Source: Cycas panzhihuaensis | Taxonomy: Eukaryota; Cycadophyta | Direction: 5' to 3' | NCBI GenBank assembly: GCA_023213395.1 | Contig: CM041465.1 | Location: forward strand, 217,379,741 to 217,443,740 | Length of the DNA stretch: 64,000 nucleotides | Part shown: in pieces, positions 22,940 through 35,719 of the stretch | How positions within the stretch are numbered: position 1 is the first letter of the stretch | Layout: the number at the start of each line of letters is the position of its first letter | Notes under the pieces: generated by a model | What the model saw: only the letters and a program-made list of their open reading frames with translations | Databases searched by the model: none | Told to the model about the DNA's origin: nothing | Made by a program: the position numbers and the translations under genes

Positions 22940-23335
22940 CCTATAACAAATCTCATTAAAAAGTGAGTGAATGATGGTTAAATCTTGATATAAGCAAGTA
23001 AGTTGATAAAACATAGATTTCACAAAACAAATATATTAAATGAGTAAAAATTCACACCTAAAATCAACTCATAAACACACAAATCATGGAGAATTAGGTA
23101 GCATTTTTACTATACTTAAGGAACTTTCTATTAAAAAATGAGCAATGAATCATGAAATATTTCTATAAGAATAATTAAACAATCAAAACAAGTCATAAGT
23201 TAACAAATTTAACAAGCATATAAAAAATAAATAAAAAGAAGTTGATTCCTAATTTACAAAAAATCATGAAAATAACATTTATACAATAGTTGGAGAATTT
23301 CCTATGAAAAATGAGTAAAGAAATCCCAAAATGTA
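22940..23335. repeat. Degenerate tandem repeat, period about 175-180 bp
   Basis: Three related blocks of the form 'ttaaaaaatgagcaatgaat' start near 22955, 23132 and 23307. Each is followed at a similar distance by a weaker 'aaatcaact...aaatcatg' block. Similarity is modest. Confidence 0.4.
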
Positions 23336-23714
23336 CACACAAATACATTAAAAGATAAAGCATAAATTACAATGCAAAGAAATCAATTCTACACAAATCA
23401 CACCAAACAACCAAATGTTAATTTTATGAGTAAATTATATTAGAATTGGTATAATTCAAATGAGCAAACATAACCAAATTTACTAGGTAGAATTGGTCTA
23501 CCTTTAAAATTATTTCATTCATTTAGAATGCTTAATGAATATGTATAAGCTAATATAATTATATATAACTCAAGATAAATAATGATTGATGAATGACTAT
23601 AACTACCTTAACACTTACCATCATATGATATGTTGACCCTATGAGCCACCAAATTTTCTAGTGATTCATCATTGACTTACTAGGACTTATAATAAAAACA
23701 TTAATTCTAATACA
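23336..23714 (-). repeat. 3' LTR start of copia F (minus strand)
   Basis: On the minus strand GTGTGAGGG is followed by TGTATTAGAATT at 23714, overlapping the end of the F frame. The other LTR end is unknown and may include the tandem repeat to the left. Confidence 0.5.
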
Positions 23715-24165
23715 CCCTCACACTTAATATTTTCATCATTAACTTTGATGCTAATTCAAAATCTAAATTTGTTAAATTTATACCTAGATAAGAGATTTGT
23801 GAAGATATTTATTAGTTGCTCTTTAATAGGCTTGTACAAAATCTTAACCTTTCTAAGTGGATCTACTCCTAGATGAAATGTCGATGAACCTTAATGTGTT
23901 TGGTGCAAGTATGGAATATCAAATTCTTAGTAATATTTAATATAATCTAATTATCATAATATAAAGTAGTTGTCTCATCTTGATGAAGTCTCAAATCACC
24001 AAGAACATATCTCAACCAAATGGCCTCACAAGTTATTGTAACTATAACTTTATTCTTTACCTTAATATATGATAATACAACATCTAGTTATTTCTTACTA
24101 CTTTTAGTGATAACAAAAAAATATAAATTAACATGATATCTTAAAGTGAACCTTTTTCTATTAGT
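23707..24165 (-). pseudogene. pol: Copia RNase H C-terminal part (element F)
   Basis: Minus strand: an SSKK-like block near 24090, CEAIWLRYVLGDL near 24030, a degenerate YYDN block, then CTKHIKVHRHFI near 23895 and the IFTNLLSRYKFNKF end block near 23800, closing with TAG at 23709-23707. Five to ten stops or losses are present. The frame is cut just before 24214, where the LTR of gypsy C begins, so F was probably split by C and its rest lies beyond the window. Confidence 0.8.
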
Positions 24166-24213
24166 ATATCTAGCCTTATTAGAATATGAAAACCTTTTGT
24201 TTCCTATAATATG

Positions 24214-27200
24214 TGTGCTTCTTAGTCATCATGTCGATAAGTAAATGAAGGTATGCATTTCTTGCTTTCTAGTTTAGCTTAAATTAACTTAGATTAGTTC
24301 ATTTACAAGTATATACTCTTGTTTGCCTATTGGTTTGCTGGATGAATTTGCCTATACATAGTCAATGATGATTTCATCCATGGTTGATAGCTTTACAATT
24401 ATATATCTGAGCTCAGTGAGTTAAAGAAATGACTCTTAATACCTCTATAAGACATGTATTATCCTTCTCTTCCTCCTATTAGTAATACTAATCTATTTAG
24501 CTTACGTTTTTAGACCCTTTTTCATCAAAAACTCTTATTTTCTAATGTTTTTAAATTCTTATTGCTATGATTATTTTCATCTCATTTTGAATTTTATTTT
24601 TACTTTTAGAATAATCTCATTTCTAGTGTATTGTACAATTTAGCATGGTACAACTCTAAAACTTTATGGTACCCCTTAAAACTTTACGATACCAATTCTT
24701 CTACTTTTAAAATATTTTAGCTTATGGTTAATCACACATTTATAGTGCTTATTAATAGACTATTTAACTTTTTCCATCAAAATCATTGGTTGCCCATGGG
24801 TTTGGTTTCAAAACCATAGGTTAATTAATGTTTGTGGTATTAATTCTCCCCAAAACCATGGGTAATTAGCCTATACTATCCTCCTAATCTATAGTCCTAA
24901 AATAATAAGCCTTGTCTCCTCCATCTTTCTATTTATAACATCCCCACTCCCTTCCTCCAACCCCCATTCTTTTCATTAAAAAGGGAAGGTCAACTTTTAA
25001 ACTAATATGTTGTTGAAATTTATGGAAAAACCCCATAACTTTCAAATTTGATTACTTGACTTCCACTCTTAGTTTAAGGCTTAAATGATGGATATTATTG
25101 GAGGACTCTTTGGGTAGACTGAAATGTCATTGATGTCCTTCCTTCGCTTAGAATAGGGGCAACACCCCCCATATTTCTAAGGTTTTCATTCTTCTTCTAG
25201 GACTTTGTTTGCTTATTTTTTGGTATTAAATTGCCCCTTTTATACTTTACTTTTATTTTGATTTTAATCATTTCATTCTTGCATACTTCACTCTCTCTGA
25301 TTATTAGTGTCTTATAGAATGAAAAGAGACTTAGTATTACTTATCTAGGCTTAGAAAAGGGTCATAAAACTATCATTTCTAAGAACCCTCTTCACACCAT
25401 TTCCTTGTTGGTTTTAAGCTAATATTTCAACCTTTGTTTGCTAGATTTTCCATGTATTTGGTATAGACTTTATCAGATGCTAATCTTTATAGGTGGAGGA
25501 GCTTCCCTAAAGATTTGTATGTAGGTTGGAGTATGCTTGGAGTGGTTGGAGGACCCCCCTTATTCCTTTTCCTTTAGTGTCCTTCTTAAATAGATAAAGT
25601 GCCTATTGTGTAGCCATTGCATTATTGAAATTATCCTAGACAACTACAAAGTTTAGTATTTTAAAATAGTTTTTAAATTGATTTATAATATATTTTATTC
25701 TAATTGTATATATTTTTTTATTATAGGTTAATCTGGCAAGTAGAAATATTACCAAAATTTTCCTAGAAACTAGTTTTATATGCATGTTATCCTAACATCA
25801 ATTTGAGTATGTGTTGGTGATCCAAAAGGTGAGGGAAAACTATTTGAAAAATAAGTTTGTATTAGGAATCTGACATATTATCCTAAGCATTCTCAAAACC
25901 CTTCTTAGATTTAATTTCAAATAAAAAGGGCTTAAAATATTATTCTATTTACTAGTTTTATTTTTAAAAAGAAAAAAGGTTAGGAAAGAGATATTAACTT
26001 GTTGTATGCTCATTGCTACCTATTTTTCCCTTACCTTATATATAGGGTTAAAAAAAAAAAATTATTAAAGGAAATAAAAGAGAAGGTTTATAAGGAATTT
26101 TCCTTTTTCTTACATACTATATTTATATTTGTGTTTTAATGTGTCTCTTTTTGAAGGCCTAATCAGAAAGAGGGTTGCATATATTATGAGCCCTTGAACC
26201 TATAGGGCTGTATTCTTGTTTGTTAGATTAAACTCTTTACTGATTACATTTAATAAAAATTATGTCTTAGTTACATTTAGTTTGTTTTCCTTTTTCTTCT
26301 TCTAGTCCTTCATAGGTTTTGGGGTTTTCTTTTTGCTAAAAATGGGGGATGGCCCTTTTTGTATCCAAGTTTCACTATCAAATAAGAGATATTATCATGC
26401 GCCTTTAGGTTTTGAGCCTATGATCTATATTCTAGCAAGCTATTAAAGGGTACCTATCTCTATCATTTGCTTATACATGAGGTGTTGATAGTTGAGTGAG
26501 CTTCATTCATCTTATTAAGAGTGATGGCCTCTTTCTATTTTACCTTCTTTAAACTTGAGATTTATTAAAAATAGATGAAGGCACTACTTAGCTACCTCAT
26601 ACTTGTATGAGTGCCATCACTAATAGAAGAGTCCCCACTGACTTATCCATAAGCAGATCTATCTCATAGTCTTGATTCCTTCAAACCTCTTACTTTGGCA
26701 AGTCCTTTTCTTAAATCTTTTAGATCAAATCCATCAAGTTAGGTTCATATAAGAATAAGGGTTAGGATATGTCAATCTACTCAGGTGGGGTAGTTGATTA
26801 TAATAAGCATGTAGTCATATAGGAGTTTGGGCACTCATGCTCGATTGACCCCCTTATAACATAATGGTTATTAGTATGTTGTTTGGTCTTTTAAGGGCAT
26901 TAGTTATCTTATTTAGTTAATATTATCTTAGGCTTTATATTTGATTTCTAGTTCACCTTCTTATATAATACTTAGTTGTCTCATCTATCTTCTTACATCA
27001 CACATTTTAATTATTAGTTAGTTTGGCTTTTCCTTTTAGTCTTGCTTTTTTTCTTCTTCTTTTGGCATACAATACACACTTACATATTGCCTTTAGATTA
27101 ATTTAGCAAACATATTAAATATCATCTCTATACTTGCATACAAGAGACACATGAGCACCCTGTAAGGCAAAGGACCTTATGGAAGGTATTAGCTTTGTAT

Positions 27201-27300
27201 TATATTTCTAATTCCCTTTCTTTTCCTCATTTGATCACCTTAAGATAGGGGGAGACTCTATCTAATTTATAGCACATTTTATGAAGATCTCTCACACTTA
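24214..27300 (+). repeat. 5' LTR region of C (diverged)
   Basis: It begins with TGTGCTTCTTAG, comparable to the D LTR start TGTTTCTCAGC, and keeps further D-LTR landmarks in order: a 'taagtaaatgaaggtatgc' block near 24240, a 'gcatggtac..actttatggtacc' block near 24641 and a 'ttttaaaat' plus 'cacattta' block near 24708. Downstream similarity fades. The LTR end, primer site and leader limits are not found; 27300 is approximate. Confidence 0.5.
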
Positions 27301-28959
27301 TCATAGAGCTTCAAAATCTAAGTTCATATCACAAGTTTAGATCTTCTTTTATTTCTATATTTACCACTTATATGTGATGATTCTCTTATTATATTAGGGG
27401 CCATCCTCCATATGACTCTAATCTTTCATCTTTATCTAATTCCTCACCTATTGTGAACTCCTCAATGGCAAGCTAGATCCCACCTAAGTGGTCTAAAAAC
27501 CCCTTTTAGGCCCAACCCCCATACCAATCATAAGATCTTTACCCAACCCAAGATTCATACCAAATTCAAGATGTATATCTAGCCTACATACAAGACTGGT
27601 CTTGGGTAGTCAATCCTTATGGATCACAAGTGCCTTATTAGGAAGGAGTAGATTCCATGTACTAGCTATATAAAGTGAAGACCCTATAAAGTCTCCTACT
27701 TATATCATTAGAGTCACTTAACTTCATTAGATTCAATTTTCTAAACCCTTGAGTCAATGAATTGGGTATTTGACTTTGATCAAACCTAGGAGGACGAGTA
27801 GGTTCTTGATCTACTTTAAATGTAAATCACTCCATTTGATATTGTAACTAGCCTTAAAGCACATTATGAAGTGGTTGTAATAGTAAATATAACTCCACCC
27901 TAGGTCTAATATTTATTTAAGATAGCCACCACATCTATCTCATCTATTTCCTAATCCTAACAGAAAGTAGCCTTGTAATAATAGGTTGCTTCCTAACGAG
28001 TAGCACCATCTACCCCTCTACTTATCTAGCCTTATTGATGATAGACTTATTTATGGGTCCTACTTTAATAGTAGCACCCCAGCCTACCTAACTAATTTCC
28101 TAATTTATCTAACCTATCTTACCTATTCCATCACTTGTCCCATTGATAAATAGGCTTCACACCTCTATTTTACAACCAATAATTACATGGACTACCCTTG
28201 TACCCTTAACTCTTCCTTACCCTTATCTAATAGGCCTTTTGGGGATGCCTCACCCCCCTCAATGTCTTGTTCAACCTATCTAACCCATCTTTCAACCTAG
28301 CCATCCCTCATTTTTCCTACCTAGGTATGTTGTCCAATAGTAGAAATAGGGTGGGCCTCATCCTCAACCCACCTTTAGAGTTAATCCACTCCACCCATAT
28401 GGGATTGCCCCTCTAATTAAAATCCAATATAGGTAGAACCAAATTCCACGCCCTTCATTTCATCCTTTACCACCTTAGCAAACTTACCTATAGGTGGTCA
28501 ACTATATGTATCATCCTACCAAGCCATAGGTCCTAAATCCACTCTTATATACCAAGGTCCTATTGTCTATCCTTATTAAATTTGACTTAGGCTTATACTT
28601 ACCCTATCTTATATGACTATTCCTTAGGGACTAGTTGTATAGGCTAGTGTTTCTTATCAAGCCTCTTTTTATGGTATATCATCTTATGGGGGACTTGTTC
28701 CATATGTACTCAACACCTATTCCCAAATGATAGGTACTTATGGAGTTGGAGCTAACCATCAAATGATTTTTACTATACCAAGCCTATTAACAAGGGTATA
28801 CACCTCTTGTGGGGACCCAAACATAGTTAATTTATCCATCCTAATTAGCCTCTTTGGCATTTGATCCTCTAACTCAAGTTGGGATGTGTCCCTTCATTGA
28901 TTATAGGACTAGCCAATTCTCCTTTAAGGCCCTTAGACTTAATTTATCACCTCATCTCC
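27301..28959 (+). other. C leader and N-terminal gag region
   Basis: Pro/Thr/Tyr-rich text with many stops, consistent with an untranslated leader passing into the variable N-terminal part of gag. No domain is recognisable. Confidence 0.35.
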
Positions 28960-29470
28960 AAAAGTTCCTAAGTTTGAAGGAACTTCATCTCAAGACCCTA
29001 GAGATCATGTTAATGATTTTTCCATTAAATGTACTAATTATTGACCATACAACCATATCCTAATAAATATTTTTCCTAGATCCCTCTAGGGTGCTGCCCT
29101 TAAGTGGTTTTACTATTTTCCTCCCTACTCCATCTATAAATTTTAACAATTAGTGGATACCTTTATGAATTACTTTGATGTATCACACCCTTTCAAGAGT
29201 GGTGCTAAATCCTTATTCTCTCTCAAATAAGGCCATGATGAGCTAATAGAGACTTTGTGTGCCATTTACATGATCTACCCCATTCATCAAAGGCTACTTT
29301 ACCTAAAGACTTAAAATAGGATATCTTTATTAATGCTCTTTATCCTAAAGTTTATGTGAAAGTGCTTAAGATGGGTGCAACCACATGTGACTCTATAATT
29401 GCCAAGTGTCTTACTCTAAAATTTATCAAGATCTAAGAAGACTTGAAGAAGGTTTATAAATCCCCCCCAT
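28960..29470 (+). pseudogene. gag: C gag core
   Basis: The frame reads PKFEGTSSQDPRDHVNDF near 28970, a GAALKWFYYFPPYSI block near 29090, then a QLVDTFMNYF block and KSLFSLK near 29200: the retrotransposon gag signature of gypsy elements in correct order. Stops occur at TAA/TAG places derivable from CAA/CAG. The open stretch 28854-29063 in another frame is a shadow. Confidence 0.78.
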
Positions 29471-30479
29471 GATAAGATGTACCACTTTTGCTATAGGAGC
29501 AAAGACCCTAACCACATACTCCAAGGCCTATTGTCGATGATGTTGATAAGACCATGGACTCCTTGATCTTTGTGTTTTGTTCTTTTGATTGAGAATTAAA
29601 AGATTTGAAGTTTCAACCATCCTAAAGCTATCCTAAGCTATCTTTTCTCTTATATAAGTATAGGTTAGTTCAGCAAATGGCCCAAATCACTTTCCAAACT
29701 AGGGATAACAATCTTTCCCTTTCTTAGGATAAAAAGAATATATACCCCCATGAAAAAGTTGTGGTGTTTGATTTACAAAAACTATACCTATGATGATACC
29801 CACTACTTGCCCTAGCATCTTGAGTAGGAACTATCACAGGGTCCTCCTCCTTAAACCATGTCCAAGACTAACTTTTAATAGCTAGTTCATTAAGATCCCT
29901 TCCCTAATTATGAAGTTTTAAATTCTTAGACCCAATAATAAAACCAGGAAAGAAGGGAATGACCCCAACCTTAAAGAAGGTTGTTATCCAACCCTTCTTT
30001 GAAATAACCCAAGGATCAACCTTAGACCCAACCAAGTAACTCTTCTTCTAAAGAATAAGAGTCCACTAAAGTTGCATAATTCTATAATACCAAGGGTAAG
30101 AAAGTCATCCAAATGATTAACATAATTCAAGTACTTGCCATGACTTGAGCCTAAGTAACTAAGGAAGCTAAAGAAGGTTCCACCCCTCAACAATCATCTA
30201 TTGACACCTAACCAACTAAGATCCCCATCATTCCTAAGATAACCCCTATCTACCTTGGTAGATACAACTTCAAAAGGTCCCTTCTCTAATACATATGGAA
30301 GGAAAATCCTTCTTACCTATTGAGGAACTCTATATAGTTTCTACATGTATGTCCATGATGGATGTCCTCCAAAGCTATCCTAACTAATAAAATCTACTTC
30401 TAGAGGCCCTAATACATAAGGAAGTCCCCATATATACCATTAGTATCATGCCCACTAACCAACTTATCATAACCTTTGA
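29471..30479 (+). pseudogene. C gag-protease linker
   Basis: Low-complexity coding remains with many stops connecting gag and protease. The last part corresponds to the D segment at 46764-47090 (for example the DPKDIHP block near 30480 against DLKDLPP in D). Confidence 0.45.
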
Positions 30480-30810
30480 TCCCAAAGATATTCACCCTGG
30501 CCCACTAAAGAGTGTGAGTGTGTTTGGTATCATCCTTTCGCCATAACTATTGAGACCCCAAAGTTTACCCTTAAGAGGACTATAGTAGATAATGAATCTT
30601 TTATTAACACCATTCCCACTTGGATAGTCAAAGAACTCAACATCAAGGTCCTTAAACCTCTTCCATGGAAGTGCCAAGGGTATAATATAAATGAGAAATC
30701 CCCCCTTGGAATAGTCACCCTTCCCCTTACCATTAAGGATAAAACCATCCTCATCGACATTGTAGTCCTTGATATTGATGTGAATTATAACATCCTTTTG
30801 GGATGATGAT
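30480..30810 (+). pseudogene. C aspartic protease
   Basis: Frame with TIVDNESFINTIPTWIVKEL near 30575, then SPLGIVTLPLTIKDKTILID near 30695 and VNYNILLG near 30783. This matches the Tat-type protease pattern (VDGGSSVN and later DYNLLLG). The catalytic triplet reads DNE where DGG or DTG is usual; D has DNG. The minus-strand open frames here are shadows. Confidence 0.75.
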
Positions 30811-31989
30811 GGTTGGATGAGATGGGGGCAGTCTACTCTTCCTTGTAGGGCTAGTTAAAGTTTATCCATAATGGAAGAGTATGTATTATTCCATATAAAC
30901 CACCACCCTCTTGTTAATTCTAACCTGTCATTCAAGCCATTTTTGATGCAGAGGTTGATGAGAAATTTAAATAAGATCCTTCCCTTGAGACTCTTTTGCA
31001 ATAATTATGACCATAGTTTGATGAATATCCTCCCCCTCTAAGGCCAAATATAGTTTATTTTTCTCTGATTGAGGGGGGTAGTTATGGATACTTGGTTGCC
31101 TTTAATGACTTTGAAATCCAATCACAATGACCGAGTGCCTCCTGCACACTGGGTGGCCACAATTTTCTAAACCCAAGGGGACTCATCTCATGTAGATAAA
31201 CCCTACTATTTGGTCCTTCTAAAAGCATCCCTTATTTGCTTAAGATCTAGTATGATCTTTTAGACAACCCCAAAATTATACCCTTATCCTATTTATCTTA
31301 TAAGGTATTCTCTTTTTAGTAAGATGGATTGCTTACCATGCTTACCAACTCATTTATAATCTCCACCTAAAGTATTTTAAATATTGAGTTGAGTCACAAT
31401 TTATAGCTCTAACCTCTTCCCAATCTACCATCTAATCAACCTATCATGTAGGAGTTCCCTAGCTAGTTACCCAATTAGACAATATGATTAGGCTCTTTAA
31501 AGGATCCCTAAGCAAGAGTGACTCCCTCATAATAAATGAGGACCTTATCTCTCCTCTACCATGAACCATCAACATGGTTTGTCATGTTTGGTACCCTTAA
31601 TCTAGTTGTTATGTAGATTGATCTAGATCAATCTCCCCTAATATATGAATTGGATATATAATCTAATTCAACATTCTGATATGATGAGTTTATCATCTAT
31701 GATTTCTCCCTATCATCCTCTTTTGATGAACTACTAGGCCCCTCTATTTTTGATAAAGAATTAAAAACCAACTTGTCTTTCCTTCTTTTAGACCATACCC
31801 TTGGATAATTAGAGTGTATATAACATGTACATTAACACTTAAACTCCTTAGAGTAATCCCCCCTCTTATTTGAATGGGAATTTGATCAATGCATAAACCT
31901 ACCTTAACTAAAATCATTGATGGTATTAACTACCTTAAGGGTGACAAAGCACTATTAGAACACCTTGTGCCTTATTATCAAGTCCCTTT
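30811..31989 (+). pseudogene. C protease-RT linker
   Basis: A degenerate frame with a GSYGYLVAFNDFE block near 31077 that matches D's GRYGYLSMLNNDEF near 47650. Many stops. Function of this spacer is unknown. Confidence 0.5.
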
Positions 31990-33160
31990 TAGCCAAACCA
32001 ATTGTAGCTCAACCTCCCTCAGGCCCACCTATTAACTAAGCCCCTCTTCACTTCAAAGAGAGAAATAGGCTCCTTGTGGGAGAAACCATTAATATCACCT
32101 TAGCCTTTAGCAAAGTTATAAAGGTTGGAGCATGATGCTCTTGCAAAGAGATGATTTACTATACAAAGCCCTTTTAAGAGTTCCATGATATCTTCACATG
32201 GGATTACACAGATATGAAGGGTATTAACCTTGAGATTGTGACCTATAATATCACTACAATCCTTAGAGCTAAACCTACTATATAAATACAATGTTGTATC
32301 TATCCTAAGATTTTAGTTATAGTTAAGATGGAGGTGAAACATTCTATAATATGAGATAATTACCTCAATTGATTATCTCTACTGGGTTTCTAACATTGTG
32401 TTAGATGCAAAAAAGGATAAGTAAATTCATATTTATATCGACTATAGGGACATAAATAATACCTACCCCAAAGGCAACTTCTCTCTCCCATTTATAGATA
32501 AAATTATTAAGAAAATGGTGGGGTTTGAAGTTATGTCTTTATTGGATAGGCTTTTAGGATATAATTAGATCTAAATTTCACTTGAAGATCATCATAAATT
32601 TATTTTTATAACTCCTTGGGGTATCTTTGCCATTACAACCATGTCTTTTGATCTTAAAAATATTGGTGCAACATACTAGTAGGCCATGCACTTTATTTTC
32701 CATGAATTCATCAATAAGATTATTGAGGTGTTCATGGATAACTTATTAGGCCTATTCCAAAAGAGGTGTGGCCACCCTATTGATCTTAGGAAAAAAAAAT
32801 TTAATATGTAGAAAATTCCATGTCAACTTAAACCTACATAAATATATATTTGTAGTCACAACTGGTAACCTTTTGGGCTTTCTTACTTCTAAAAAAAGGA
32901 TCAAAGTTGACTGTGAGAAAGTGAGATCAATATTGGAAATGCCTTCACCCTGAACCCAAAAATAAATCAAATCTTTCTTGGGAACTTAGGTCTTTTATGA
33001 TGATTCTTGGCAAGTTTTACCATAAATACCAAACCCTTGACTAATCTCCTAACAAAGGAAAGTGTATTTGTTTGGACCCTAATAGCCCAAGCTACCTTTT
33101 AAGAGCTTAAATGTGGCCTTGTATTGGCCCCCTTATTAGCTCCTCCATGATTTGATTGAC
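31990..33160 (+). pseudogene. pol: C reverse transcriptase
   Basis: Begins in a segment matching D at 48196 onward. An FHDIFTWDY-like block is near 32190, the KKDK-HIYIDYRDINN-like block near 32410, a PFIDKIIKKMVGFE block near 32500 and an EDHHKFIFITPWGIFAI block near 32590. The active site FMDN is near 32731-32742 (second Asp is Asn). The thumb region with a RKFHVNLNLHKYIFVVT block follows at 32800. Two or more frame changes. Confidence 0.8.
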
Positions 33161-33420
33161 TAACTATCTTATATATATCATTCATGAAAGAGTTAATTGG
33201 GGCTATGTTAGACCAAGAGGATGACCTTAAAGTTGAGTGTGTCATCTATTTAATTAGTTGTACCATGGTCACTATTGAAATTAGTTACATGGTCACTATT
33301 GAAATTAGTTATACTCCTATTGAAAAAGAGTGTCTTACCCTTGTGTTTATTGCTAAAAAGATGAGGCACTACCTCTTAGGAAACATAATTAATATTATCG
33401 TTTAATTAGATCCCTAACAC
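33161..33420 (+). pseudogene. C RT-linked RNase H (degenerate)
   Basis: The frame ELIGAMLDQEDD, then VIYLISCTMV and PIEKECLTLVFIAKKMRHYL is the usual gypsy RNase H order. The first catalytic Asp position (DAS in other gypsy elements) is not Asp here, as in Tat elements. It contains a 24-bp tandem duplication at 33265-33312 that doubles MVTIEISY. Confidence 0.78.
33265..33312 (+). repeat. 24-bp tandem duplication
   Basis: ATGGTCACTATTGAAATTAG plus four bases occurs twice head to tail; the copies differ only at the last base. It keeps the reading frame. Confidence 0.95.
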
Positions 33421-34835
33421 TTCTTAATGACCAAATCTAACCAAGTTGGATGAATAAAAAAGTGGATTGTGCTCATATAAGAGCATGACCTTTAAATCAC
33501 TAATAGGAAGTCTAAAAAAGATACGGTTCTAGTAGAGTGACTTGCTCACATACCCCTACCAAACCTTACTAATACTCATATTGATGATTCATTGTTAGAT
33601 GAAACCATTTTGCTTTTGGAATAAACAAAGGCCTAAATGCCAACTAATGATAAATGGTATAGGAATATTATTCATTATATCACCTACTAGGCTTATCTAT
33701 AGAATATGAGTGATAAATTCAAGTAACGTATAAGAGCCACCACTGACCAATATTTCCTTATTCATGATGTATTGTATAAGTTATCATTTGAGGGAGTGCT
33801 CCTCAAATATGTTAATCCTTAGGAAACAAGGCAAAACCTCTATTATTGTCATGATAGTATCTATGGAGGGTAGTTTGGAAGGTAATTTATGGCTTAGAGC
33901 ATCCTATGAATGAGCATCTTTTGGCCTATATTATTCAAAGACATTCATGCATATGTTCAAAAGTGTAGAAAGTACTAAGAGCACTCTAATATAGTGCATT
34001 GACCTTTTGAATCTCTCCATGCAACCATATCACCTTGGTCTTTCTCATAATAGGGCTTAGATTTAATTAGGACTATCATGTCCTCATCATCTTTGCAACA
34101 TAAATTTATTTTAATAATGATGAAATATTTTACAAATTGGGAAGAATCCATTCCCCTCTCATTAGTAATAGGCAAGACTATTAAGTGTTCAATTTTGAAT
34201 ATATCATCTATCACTTTGGGGTATTAGGTGTTCTAATCATAGAAAATGAAACTTCATTCTATAATAGAGAAGTTGATGAACTGTTCACAAAGTTCTATAT
34301 TAATCATAAGACCTCATAACCCTATTACCCTTAGGTGAATGGGAAAATTAAGGCATTGAACAAAATCCTAATCTTGATCCTTAAATAGATAGTGTCTAAA
34401 TCTTAACGAGATTAGCATCAACAACTCTATCCTGTGTTATAGGCTTATTGTAATTCCTTTCACTTGATATAGAAATCCCATTCCTTAAAGTATTAATGAA
34501 AGATCTTGTTGATGAACATCATCCAACATGGCTACTTAATTTAGAAGCTTTAGATGAGGAATGCCTTGTTGTATAGAAAAAGAATGTGGCTTACAAAACC
34601 AAAGCTTAATGGGCCCATGGCAAGCATCTATGGCCTCAATTATTTACTCCTAGAGACAAAGTCTTAAAGCTTAAATATTTGTATGTTCACCTCCAAAAGT
34701 TTACCCCTAAATAGATTATTCCTTTTTTCATTTTAGAAAATCTTTCAAATGAAGTGTATCATATCACCATCTTAGAAGGTCTTGAGTTTGAGAACTCTAT
34801 TAATGGATACTTTGTAAAAATTTTCTTTAGCTAAC
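33421..34835 (+). pseudogene. int: C integrase
   Basis: A linker with IANRKS-like text comes first. The zinc-binding HHCC region is near 33830-33970 (CHDSIYGG, then a VQKCRKY block). The core starts near 34010 (PWSFS, GLDLIRTI). A C-terminal segment with YLYVHLQKF and ILENLSNEVYHITILEGLEF lies near 34680-34800, ending NGYFVKIFF near 34815. Matching D blocks are at 49890-50948. Decay is heavy. Confidence 0.75.
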
Positions 34836-35394
34836 AACATCCCTATTAGGGGTAAATAATGCTCTAAAATAAGCCTAAATTATCTTATACTCTAGTAGGA
34901 TCCTAAACTAGCAATGCATACCATAATGCAAATAAATTATAATGTTTAGGTGCACTATGCTATTTCATACCCATTAGGGTATACCATTCCCCCATGCCTA
35001 ACATGACAGATGTTGCTCTATTACAAGCAACAACTTCTCACCCTTGAGCATCCCCCATAGGGGCATGACAGTCCTCCATAACTATAAACCAACCTATACT
35101 CCATTAAGAGTATGAACTAACAATTGTAAATATTATTTCTAAAAGAAAAAAAAAAAAAAAATCTAAAAACCTATAAAATCCAAACAATATGTATTCTTAT
35201 GGACTTTCTAGTTTATTAGACTCCAAAACTAAAACTATTTTTCCTCTCAAGTAAGTTAGTGACTATGTCGCAATCTTTCACTAATTAGATCAACTCATTA
35301 GTAGGTAGTACACTACTAAAATTAACCAAATTTGATAATACACTTAAAAAACTAGGTAAAATATAGCATCTTACAAAGATTTTGAGGTTGTATT
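34836..35394 (+). other. C post-integrase non-coding region
   Basis: Begins with a 'gctctaaaataagcctaaa' block that also follows the D integrase at 50970, so this region belongs to the family's 3' part. No antisense frame like that in D is seen here. An A-rich run is at 35143-35160. Confidence 0.55.
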
Positions 35395-35705
35395 TGAAAG
35401 AGGTTAATGTATTAAGGTCATTTATGTAGATTAATTAAGTGACCTTAGGATATATTGTTAGCATTAGTCTCTTAGTAAAATGCACTTTATGTGCATTTAG
35501 ATGTAATTTTCTGTTCATGTCATTAGGCGAGAAAATACCGACCCTAATGCTCATCCTTAATAATAAAAGGCAAAATCTCAAGGAGGGAGTCATTATTCAT
35601 TCTCACCTCCAAGCTTACTCTCATATCTTATTTCATCTCTTTTTTATTTTCCATTGCCATTGTGTGCATGTGAGTGATTTATTCCCTAGATCCATCCTTC
35701 CTTCA
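35395..35705 (+). repeat. 5' LTR of copia A
   Basis: Runs from TGAAAGAGG to CTTCCTTCA, 311 bp, matching 42582-42892. An AATAAT/AATAAAA signal lies near 35560. Confidence 0.92.
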
Positions 35706-35707
35706 TG

Positions 35708-35719
35708 TGGTATCAGAGC
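35708..35719 (+). other. Primer binding site of copia A
   Basis: Perfect TGGTATCAGAGC two bases after the LTR end. Confidence 0.93.

Noticed and set aside
28854-29063. 69-codon open frame near C gag
   Set aside because: The gag motif series is in a different frame here.
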